DNA of 19,178 nt, taken from positions 1-19,178 of the forward strand of contig JNEU01000574.1 of assembly GCA_000697475.1 (NCBI GenBank), given 5' to 3'. Source of the DNA: Lichtheimia corymbifera B2541 (Eukaryota > Mucoromycota > Mucoromycetes > Mucorales > Lichtheimiaceae). Of the stretch, positions 1 through 8,344 are shown in pieces. Every line of letters starts with the position of its first letter. The first letter of the stretch is position 1. A program made the translations under genes and the position numbers. The notes beneath the pieces are model-generated. The model ran no database searches. It had not been told where the DNA came from and worked only from the letters and a program-made list of their open reading frames with translations.

Positions 1-68
1 AGGGGTTACGAAGAAGGGGAAAAAACCTTATCTTTGTTACGCGGCAAAGGCTAAGGAAAAAAACCCCT
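1..68. repeat. Imperfect inverted repeat at window edge
   Basis: AGGGGTT at 1-7 is matched by AACCCCT at 62-68. Inside them CCTTA and CTTTG (about 27-37) face CAAAG and TAAGG (about 45-56), so the stretch can fold into a nested, interrupted hairpin around a short loop. The left arm has about 12 extra bases. It could be the end of a small inverted-repeat element cut by the window edge, or chance. Confidence 0.3.
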
Positions 69-226
69 GTGCAGGCCACTCCAGTCAACTTGTTCTAACA
101 AAACCTGTATGAGTACACAGTACCAAGAGATGAATGAAATAATATAAGACTTACCGGGCAAGAGAAAGGAGGATACTGCGCCTCAGAGGAAAATGGCTTT
201 CTTTTATAACGGAGACGGGCGCTCTT

Positions 227-583
227 TCAAACGCGCAATTTTTTCAACCCCAGCGTGATTTTTTTACGTGCTTTTTTTCGCGTTTTTTCGTCCAATTTCC
301 TTTTATACTCAGCACGTTTCGCGTAGCGCGTTTTACAGGCTAATCTCTGTCTAACGACGCCGTCTTTTTTCACACATGTGGGCAAGTAGAAGGGAAAGTA
401 GAATTGTGTTGTCATGGCAATCATGCAAACTGACACCTCCTCACTGTGGTACGAAACTATCATGCCGAAGCGGAGGAACGTGCAGCAAACAGCGCCGCCA
501 TGTACTACTGCACCTTCTATATCCGTGCGTGTAGATCCATTACTTTTAACAAAAAGCTTATTTATCCTATCATGCTGCATCAA
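227..583 (-). CDS. Hypothetical basic protein, possible last exon
   Basis: This is an open frame of 118 codons on the minus strand. I do not recognise the protein. Its last 40 residues are strongly basic and look like real coding, with runs such as YKRKLDEKTRKKARKK, while the first 60 residues are unremarkable. A likely explanation is that only the C-terminal half is an exon, with a splice acceptor somewhere near 370-420, but no convincing acceptor could be fixed. The basic tail would suit a nuclear or nucleic-acid-binding protein; that is inference from charge alone. A plus-strand frame overlaps it (414-731) and looks less protein-like. Confidence 0.25.
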   Translation of the reverse strand: MMQHDRINKLFVKSNGSTRTDIEGAVVHGGAVCCTFLRFGMIVSYHSEEVSVCMIAMTTQFYFPFYLPTCVKKDGVVRQRLACKTRYAKRAEYKRKLDEKTRKKARKKITLGLKKLRV

Positions 584-1331
584 AATAAAATGTCACGCGT
601 TCTGTTGGTATAGCATACACAAGTCGCTTGTATTTATTAGCAAGAACAACATCTTTATCTGGAGTAATTTAAGCAGCCTCATATGTAAATGCCCATTATT
701 TGTCATTCTGAAGAAAGAGGATGGTTTCTAGATAACGATGCATGATCCATGTGCATGACAACAAGTTGATAGGCAACTGTCCAAGCGGGCTTTATTTACC
801 AGCATACAAAAAAGTTCCAAGCACCTCATCCTACATCTCCTTCTTGTCCTTTTCTTTGACGCCCGCCTACACCCGGACAACTCTACTTGCTCAATGCCAG
901 AGTGAAATTACCACGAGCCTACTCAAGCATCACAACCAGCATTGACCACTAAGCACGATCCAAGAGCTTCATTTCAAACGGTCCACCGCCTCCCAATGTC
1001 AATTAGCGACGTCCTTTTGTCGACAACATACGATCGATTGAGGCATCTCTACTTTGGAAAACATGGCATCAGATCGCCTCAAGCTGGAAGATGCTGGGAA
1101 CGACCGGCAGACGAAATGTGTATCGCAAGACGCCCCTTCAGCAGCTGTAAGGATCTTTCCCGTCAGTCGTCCACCTCCACCTGTTATACTTGAATCACAT
1201 CTTCGCTTGCCAAAAACGATATCATCAGGTTTTGGTTTTGAATCAGTATACTGTTACCATATGCAATCTCGTGGTTAGTATGTGGCTGTCGCGTGTTTGT
1301 TATCTTTAGTAACGTTGCCTAATTACACACA
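584..1331. other. No convincing gene; possible upstream exon near 1060
   Basis: No feature here could be firmly supported. A plus-strand ATG at 1060 opens about 70 codons, and several GT/AG pairs lie between 1148 and 1331 (for example a GTTAGT donor near 1274 and an ACACAG acceptor at 1326-1331). None of the splices tried gave a continuous frame into the coding-like stretch that follows. Confidence 0.3.
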
Positions 1332-1889
1332 GGTTCTACGTGCACAAGCCATATGCCAACAGCATGATGACACCACACACCAGGTGTATGAAGGTGCTGA
1401 TTTTCTTCGAGACACAATTTACCATCTGACATCCGACAAGCCCGCAAGTCCCACTTTACCGAGTGCCTGGAGGACATTGAAACCTATCATCCATCTACTG
1501 GGAAGGAGGTGTTGTCAAGACATATCCAGCATTGGAACTTTGTGGTGGACCAGTTCGCTTTGAAGGCCGTGGTATCAATGCTCTCTTTACTGCTCCTGCT
1601 GCCCAGCTTTATACCTTCAGCCTTGTTCGCGACCAACACTGTGAGCGTCTCTTCTGACAGTGCCTCGACAACAGTCAGCTTACTTTTCGACAAAAGGATG
1701 TCCGTGATTAGGTTCCCCAGCTGTCATTGAAGTTAAATATGGTGATCGATTGAAATTTTCAAGGGTCGTACGATTTGCGTTAAGGATATGGCCAGTCAAT
1801 CCGTAAGCATATTGAAGGATTTCAAGGGTTACCCAACGAAGCGACTCGTTGGAAGGATGGCCCTTTTGCCCTCTTCTCTGTATTATTAG
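1332..1889 (+). pseudogene. Probable decayed protein-coding sequence, frames broken
   Basis: Five short segments on the plus strand read like ordinary protein, but each lies in a different frame from the one before. Their frames (position modulo 3) run 1, 0, 2, 1, 0, a shift of the same sense each time. Peptides include HQVYEGADFLRDTIYHL, ECLEDIETYHPSTGKEVL, FEGRGINALFTAPAAQLY (ending in TGA near 1655), VIEVKYGDRLKF and KGRTICVKDMASQSVSILKD, the last closing at TAG 1887-1889. No family was recognised. Either this is an old gene broken by several one-base losses, or I am stringing together chance open segments. No splice signals were found that would join them as exons. Confidence 0.3.
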
Positions 1890-2584
1890 TGGGGTGAACT
1901 ACGGAGACTGGCAACATCAGCTTCTGGTATGACGCATAGTTTCAAAAGATACGGTGATCGGTAGATGGGTCTATAGAAGGAATATACACACTCATTGGAT
2001 GCTGTAAATAAACCATGTGATAATAAATCGTGTTAACTCTTTGTATCGATCACAAGGATGTTTGACAATCCCTAGTGCCATTAGAATAAGATATTATGTT
2101 AGCGGCATTGATACATCGACTTTTCAATAATCAGTCATAAAGAGACACCTTATTTCTCACAGTCAATTCCAACGTGTTCTTTGTGTTATGGCTCTTTATG
2201 AGTCCATTGTCTCATATCAGAATGACCACATTTGAATCAGGGCGATATATAAATCACCCATTTTCCTTCGCTTTTCTCCTTATCTCACTTCTTCCTCATA
2301 ACCGATGCTATCCACTCCCGTGTGGGACCCAGATCCAGGGCACATTGTTTTGACTTTATTATCGCATATAAATAAACATTGTCGGATCGATTACTATTTA
2401 CTTAGCTTTCTCAACACCCAAAATAATGTCGTACCCATCATTTTGTATACATATCTATCTAACTCGAAAGCATGCTATGAATAAAGGATAACCCTCTTCT
2501 ACTTTCACTCACGTTTTGGCCAAAATAAGAGCATCGACACCCAAACGTCACGTGACTCCATGCAAATTCAAAACAAAAGGTGAT
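1890..2584. other. AT-rich intergenic stretch, no gene seen
   Basis: The stretch is AT-rich with several AATAAA-like words (for example near 2008). It holds no long open frame and no RNA gene that I can see. It could include the 3' end of the broken sequence upstream and the region downstream of the tRNA gene. Confidence 0.4.
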
Positions 2585-2666
2585 CGTCACCTGCAGGATT
2601 CGAACCTGCGCGTCCAAAGGACAATGCCTTAGCAGGGCACCGCGTTAACCACTCCGCCAAAGTGAC
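2585..2666 (-). tRNA. tRNA-Ser, anticodon GCT
   Basis: The reverse complement folds as a type II tRNA of 82 bases. The 7-bp acceptor stem pairs GTCACTT with AGGTGAC, with one G-T pair, and the discriminator base is G, as in serine tRNAs. The D-arm follows, then an anticodon loop carrying GCT (complement of 2631-2633), a long variable arm, and a T-arm containing GGTTCGAATCC (complement of 2596-2606), which is also the RNA polymerase III B box. The long variable arm and the anticodon both point to a serine tRNA reading AGC/AGT. There is no intron, and CCA is not encoded, as expected for a eukaryotic nuclear gene. Confidence 0.96.
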
Positions 2667-2993
2667 AGACTTGAATTATCGAAGTGAAACACAATGATAC
2701 TCAAAAAATTTTCCTTATTGAGAAAGTAAAAATGGCGTCCTAGCGCGATGAAATTACTACCATCATGCAGCGGAGCGAATGCTCTTGTGAATGGTGAAAG
2801 CGACATGAAGGTATGGGAGGTGAGTATGCTGCAATTTGAAGTTAAAGATTGGGGTGAACGTTTATTGGTCGGGGTCAACTTGGGTGGGTATTCTCCGATA
2901 TGCTTGAGCTAGACAAAAGCTGTCCAATAATGAGCACCGTTGCCATTGCAATCGATTATACATAGCCAAATAGAGTTGTTAATGGCAAGTTGT
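2667..2993. other. No firm gene; weak minus-strand coding signal
   Basis: The minus strand between about 2760 and 2880 has an open segment rich in Ser, Thr and Pro (for example SPQSLTSNCSILTSHTF) that could be an exon of the minus-strand gene proposed at 2994-3390. It has no start, and its end overlaps the tRNA gene, so it is not annotated as coding. Confidence 0.25.
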
Positions 2994-3390
2994 TTAATAT
3001 GAAGAGCATCGAGTGAGATATGCAAAGGAACAGGAAACGTGAATGTTTTCTCCAATGACGTTTTTATTCTGATAATTACTACTATAATCCCATCTTATTT
3101 TGATATTATACGCGGGTGGATTTCTACAATACGTCCATTTTGTGACATTTTGCAATACTGGCTGGTAAATCACAAGAGCCTCATTCATGTTGTCATGGTA
3201 ATGAAAAGAGTGTTTGGTGAACTGATCCATTGGTTTCGCGCCATCCATATCTCCTGGACCATATTGCTGCTGCTGGCTGTTGGTTGTCATCAGTTTCCTA
3301 GAACGTTGTCTTCAACATGACGAAGCGTAATAAAACTTGTTACTGTCCACTGCCATGGTGACAGCTTGGCTTCAAATGCTGCGGCTCCAT
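2994..3390 (-). CDS. Hypothetical Gln-rich protein, two exons predicted
   Basis: This is a predicted minus-strand gene with exons 3390-3344 and 3297-2994, giving 116 residues. The 46-base intron (3343-3298) has a GTAACA donor and a TTCTAG acceptor and joins two protein-like stretches in frame. The first exon reads MEPQHLKPSCHHGSG; the second continues through TTNSQQQQYGPGDMDG. The frame stays open about 46 codons upstream of this ATG (to a stop near 3530) with Gln/Ser-rich sequence such as LNQLLHQDYGKQSSSF, so the true start may lie in an earlier exon. The C-terminal part is less convincing and may hide another intron. Q-rich composition is common in fungal regulators, but no domain was identified. 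Overlapping plus-strand frame 3039-3320 is probably a shadow. Confidence 0.25.
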
Positions 3391-3531
3391 TGCAACATCA
3401 AGTGTCTCCGATTGTGTCTTTGAGAATGAGCTGGATTGCTTTCCGTAATCTTGGTGAAGGAGTTGGTTCAAAGCAACGCTTATTCGAGTTGTGTGAAAAG
3501 TGAGAAAAAGAGCGTTGCACCTAAAGCATTA

Positions 3532-4164
3532 TGCTGTGTGAGGTGAATTTGGCATTCAGCATCGGTTGCTCTGTGGTGTTAAATGAATAAAGAAATCACA
3601 CATGAATCGACCGAGAATTTAGTACATGTGCCTTTTAGCTGGTTGTGATTATCGATGGTCATCCAGGGGTATTGATTTGGCAGAATTCATTCAACACAAT
3701 AATGGGTCCACGAACAGACAATGGCCTACACCACCAATTTAGGAGATTGTTATTTCTGATCTTGCAAGAACGAGAGTTTCTACATGTAGACAAGGATACT
3801 CAATTCAATGGCCAGCAGTCATGCAAGCATTTTCAATTAGGACTTTTGAAAGCCTGTGTTGGTACAAGCAATTTCTTTGCTTGGTGATGACGATGGCATT
3901 GCAATTCAAAGGAACGTGGTAGTCATAGAGAAAAGCAAACAACAATCAGCAGCTTTATTCTTTTGCAGCATCATAAAGGGTGCATCATTGTCCGAGTAGT
4001 CATCATTAAAGCTATCAAAGGTTGGATTCATTATTTACCTTGCCTCTCTTTCAATCAATACATCTTCGCCGACTGCTATTCGATTCAAACTTGCGAGCCA
4101 TAAAAGGTTTGCGGCTACATGATCGATAATAGCACAAAGCATAGGTACTGATTCCCTTTCAGCA
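3532..4164. other. Upstream region of the GIY-YIG gene, no gene seen
   Basis: One plus-strand open frame of 80 codons (3645-3887) looks unlike a protein and has no supporting signals. The stretch probably contains the promoter and 5' leader of the gene starting at 4165. A pyrimidine-rich CCCTTTCAG lies just before that ATG, so the leader may include a splice acceptor, but no donor was fixed. Confidence 0.35.
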
Positions 4165-7100
4165 ATGACGTCTAATAGAAGAGCAATGGATGTTGTCCGT
4201 ATTGCTAGTGCGGATATCCTCAAACGGATGGAATCTTATGAAGCTGTGACACCTCCTCAAGGAGAGCTGAGAGATTGGATCAAATATCGACTGCTTCGTC
4301 CTTCCTTGCCTGATGGAGAATTGGAGCTTGCTCTTCAGGTTTTCAGAAATCATACTGCCATCACTGATGATCAACTGGAAGAGATATTCAACCTTGAGCC
4401 ATATGACATTGATTCAGGAGTGCCACCACCAGCAACAGAATTTGCATTCTATTTGGTTAGTGTCACGGTGCCCGTCAAAATAGTCCAAGATTTCTTGCTT
4501 CAAATCATACTCGCAAATGACAAGAATGGCGATTCAGATTCAGTATTTGAAGAATGGGAAACCATGTTTGCTCTTCAAGCGGTTGATGGTGCAAATTGTC
4601 ACGTGCGATATATTGGTCGTTGTCGTCTTTCATGCAACACTCCTGAGCGCCGATTCAAAAACATCTTTGGTGAGGTTTCCACGCGACCTGTCTCCTGGTT
4701 TGTCCACTTTCTTGAAACACATTTTTCGGCAGACCAGCTCCATGACCGAATCAAGCTGTACGAATTTGTTGGAGCGCGTTTACCATTGGGATCGACAAGG
4801 AGGCAAGGCGATCAGGTGGAGAAACAACTCATTGCTGCGTTCGACATTCGCCTCTTGCTCAATGCCCAAACTGCTGGCCATCACCACTTTTATTGGCGAC
4901 CCAATGACTATCAACGCCAAGCATTTGAGAACGTAAAGACTTGCTTCTACCAATCCATGGCAACACTGGCAAGGTTCCCTGAATGTGATATCAACAAATG
5001 GCTCGCATGCTTACGGGATATCCATGACGCGACTGACGACGTTATGAACATGCTTATTCAGCAAGCAAGGCATACGACATTTGGTGATTCAACTATTGCA
5101 GTAATCATTGGAAGCGGTTTATCCAATGTAGCATCATCAAATCTACAGCCATTCTTCCAAAGCAAGACACGATCCTCCAAGGCAACTCGTATGATTCTGA
5201 ATAGCTTGATTGATGTCGAAGAAGGTCCTCGTAGTAATCCAACTGTATTACGTTCCGAATACTTTTTGCCATTGGTGAACCTGATGCCGTTTGGAGCTGA
5301 TGTTGGTTCTTTTGATCAAAACCTCGCACAGCTGATTGAATATCTCCATATCACACGACCGCTTATTTGCATCACCATGTCTTCATATTCTTCTTCATGT
5401 GCACGATCCAACTTTTGCCATCGATACGGGTTGCCAAGGCAACATTACCTGGACCACGTGGGCGTTGCCACCTTACAGCATTATGCCGGTGATACATATT
5501 TCAGTGATCCAGCATCTATCCACCCTCCAAAGGGATACAAGACTATCATCATTCCTCATCTCCACCCTGACGTTGAGAAATTTGACCGTCGACCGCGTTC
5601 ACTTTGTACTGTATCTTACTACACCTGGGCAATCACGTTCTTTTGGATGCATACAGCTCAAAGACTGGTATTGGAGCTAGGCTCTGAATTGGATCACGAT
5701 AGTCTCTGCGACTTGTTATACCAGCGTTGTGCTCATGATGCACCATATCTACCAGAAGAAGCTCGAGAGCTTTATCAAGAGTTGGAGAATGCCAAGAAGG
5801 AATTATCATCTCATTGGGCTCGACGTCGTCTCAACATACACAACGAACCAATGGATCCACATGTGGCAGCAGCATTGGCTTTGGCAGAATCAGAAGCAAA
5901 ATCCCTTGGTGCTACTCAACGCATGGAGACCATTGGTAGAGCTGTGGGTCGCCCTAGGAGCAAGGAACGACAACATCAGGTGGCACTTTTGTGGAAGAAG
6001 CAATATCCCGATTTATTTGTGCATATCCCATCAAGTGATCGTGATGCTTGGTTCAAATGGGCAAATGGTGTTCCTCAAGACCGCTTTTATTCTTTGAGTG
6101 CCTTGGCCTGCAGGAGTCACATTTGTGCAGCTACTGGTGATGATCATCCACTTAAGAAGCTTATCAAAGACTTTGGGCCAGAAGGATGTGAAGATAACGA
6201 TTGGATGGAAGACGAGGATCAAGTACGTGCAGCTCTTTCAAGACGTAGTCGTTACATGTTGGATGGTTTGGAAGGCAATGCTTTGATCGAACATATGCGG
6301 CAATTATCTGAATCACGTTGGATGCGAGATCGGCTCCCTTTCTATCCACTTCTTGAAGGGTCTCAAGTCAAGATTACAAGAAATGGCTCACTGGTGTTAC
6401 GATGGATGGATGACAATATGCAAGGCAAGGAGGGACGAAATGTCATTATTGAGATGCGGTGCTTTGACTGGATCCCATTGGAGTTGCGAGGTGAAGAGGA
6501 GATGTTTACGCTTCGTTTCTTGGCGACCGGTCTTGGATTACAAGTGAACAAGGACGTGGGATCAGATGCGATAAGAGGTGATTTCATTACAAGGCAAGGA
6601 TTCTCCAGGAACGAGGCAACAGCTTTGATTCGCCAACAAGCAGGTTTTGGTCTTCATCGGTATGCTGTTGACTTGGATCGTCTCTGGACAAGTGAACGAG
6701 CACGCATTGAAAATACAACACCAATACAGCCAATGATTTTGGATCAAGAACTTCAAGGGAGATCAGCTTTGATGTGTGGTGACCACCCCTCCAAGTTTAC
6801 CTCGCCGTGTAATCCTCAAGATGCAGTGTACCTTTTGCACCAATGGCTTCTCAATGATTATCCTGAACAGGGAGGAATAGTGACAACATTGAATCCTTAC
6901 AAGATGTAGGTATATATGATCGTCACCTTGAAAATGGCCCTTATTAATGATCATTCTTGTAGCTACACGTTACGAGCACGTTTGCCCGATACCACACCTT
7001 TTGAGGAGTATATTGTCACGCACCATCGATCACATCCTTTTGCTGATTTCTGGTTGAATTTGATTCATAACCTGGGGAACACCAAGAACGCTAGTGAGAT

Positions 7101-7224
7101 CCTACGATTGAACATAGCAGCTATTCGTCAAGATGTCACGGTGACAAGGAAACAAACAAGGTTGAGACAAGGCAATGCAGGGGTTGAATTTAGGCTTATC
7201 AAATTTGGTCGACCTAAGCAGTAG
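4165..7224 (+). CDS. Large GIY-YIG nuclease-like protein, 1000 aa, two exons
   Basis: Exons are 4165-6905 and 6963-7224. The 57-base intron (GTAGGT donor, TTAAT branch-like site, CTTGTAG acceptor) removes the stop at 6907-6909 and restores the frame, giving 3003 bases or 1000 residues. Residues about 130-235 match the GIY-YIG nuclease pattern: a hydrophobic strand FALQAV (135-140) where GIY usually sits, then RYIGRC with Y149-I150-G151, a conserved-type Arg in PERRF (R162/R163), and the metal-site Glu in VEKQLIAAF (E219) followed by Asn233. The first half of the name motif is degenerate. A VGRPRS element (G595-R596-P597) resembles an AT-hook core. The long middle and C-terminal regions were not recognised. 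Family knowledge suggests a DNA-cleaving or DNA-processing role; activity and substrate are unknown. It could be a domesticated or selfish nuclease gene. The start is the first ATG of the frame. Confidence 0.85.
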
Positions 7225-7289
7225 ATTTTAGAAGCCCTTGCTCATTCTCTTGCAATTGTTTACTTTTATATTCACAACACACTAGGCTG

Positions 7290-7295
7290 AATAAA
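7290..7295 (+). terminator. Poly(A) signal of the GIY-YIG gene
   Basis: AATAAA lies 66 bases after the stop at 7222-7224, on the same strand, a normal distance for a fungal 3' untranslated region. Confidence 0.5.
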
Positions 7296-7420
7296 CCTAC
7301 ACAGCTTAACAATGGGATCATCCTGTACTTTTAAGTTCTACTACAAAAACGAATGGGGTTCAACATAATGCCTCGAGTATCGTGTTATCAACTTGTACGT
7401 GCATGATATGGATCATTTGA

Positions 7421-8011
7421 TTGGTTTCTGCATTCAATGGGGAGATAGAAATTGGTTGGAAAGCCGAAGCTGGATCACTTACATGGCCGTATCGGGATTA
7501 TTTTGTCCTTTTGCCACATTGGCTAAAGCTTTCTAGCTCACATGCTCATAATAGACGAAAGGCAGTGGTGATTCTCGGACGCTTGTATTGCAAGGTTAAA
7601 AAACTTGGGAGAGAGATGATACCCAACATGTGCTTGTTAGGAATCAGAAGCAAGGCTGTAAGCCCTATATTGTAATCATGGGTAGCTTATTTATCACTGG
7701 ATATTTATGTACAATGAAGGAACATTACCGGATGCAATTATCTTCGTCTCTCGTTCGTGCAACAACCTAAGCGTTCATTACAGTGCGGGGTGTGCACGGG
7801 CCATGCTGCATTTCCTATTCTGGTCACAATGGGCACACTTCTTGTACATGAAGATGGATCATTACTGAAAGTTCTAATAGATAACCATACCGTCTTTATG
7901 AGAACAAAAATGATCACCCCCTATGAAAGAACCTACTGGGAACGTGTCAAGGCTTATACCTCGAATCTGGAGATTTTTCCTTTATATAGTGTGGTAGCTA
8001 TACAGCTTTGA
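7421..8011 (+). CDS. Hypothetical small protein, two exons predicted, 5' end unclear
   Basis: Two open segments (7421-7657 and 7784-8011) can be joined through a 126-base intron with a GTAAGC donor at 7658, a CCTAAG branch-like site and an ATTACAG acceptor ending at 7783. The join is phase 0 and gives about 155 codons. Both segments read like protein: the first includes LTWPYRDYFVLLPHWLKL and the second CGVCTGHAAFPILVTMGTLL and ITPYERTYWERVKAYTSN. No in-frame ATG starts the first segment, so either an upstream exon is missing or the gene is broken; the intron is a multiple of three and holds a stop codon. No family was recognised. A CxxC pair (CGVC) is present but is too little to call a metal site. 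Confidence 0.3.
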
Positions 8012-8280
8012 CCCGCTCAATTGCATCCCAACAGCCCTCCTTTATTATAATAACTACATTTTCGATACGTACGCATCATTCTACACGTAAAAAGTCTTCA
8101 TAACACGCCATGTATAAAGCGAAATAAAGAAAGAAGGGCAACCTGCACTATGTTTACTATGAAACTTTGACGCGTCCGTTTGCTTCCAAAACACGCTGTT
8201 TATTTAAATAAACTACTTTATCGTGATCTACAGACAATTCTACACGTAAATTGACTTGGTAATGTGCCATTTGCAAAGTA
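8006..8280. repeat. Two diverged direct copies of about 120 bp, 159 bp apart
   Basis: CTTTGAC at 8006 and 8165, the T-rich and TTTATT(T/A) segments, and CTACACGTAA at 8081 and 8240 recur in the same order at a constant 159-bp offset. The copies differ at many positions. They lie directly upstream of the gene at 8345 and may be a duplicated promoter segment. Confidence 0.6.
8201..8210 (+). promoter_or_regulatory. TATA-like element
   Basis: TATTTAAATA lies 135 bases upstream of the ATG at 8345, inside the second copy of the duplicated segment. A second TATTTAAG sits at 8321-8328, probably too close to the ATG to be the TATA box. Confidence 0.3.
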
Positions 8281-8344
8281 AGATCGAGTGGGCGTGAAAT
8301 GGCACTCAGTCGGCGGGGTGGTATTTAAGTTGACTTTGGGCGCC

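Noticed and set aside
3645..3887. Peptide RTDNGLHHQF, faintly like an integrase core
   Set aside because: A single short resemblance with no other integrase motif in order and no neighbouring retroelement domains.
4035..4374. Minus-strand frames over the start of the GIY-YIG gene
   Set aside because: Shadows of the long plus-strand coding frame, short and without coding character.
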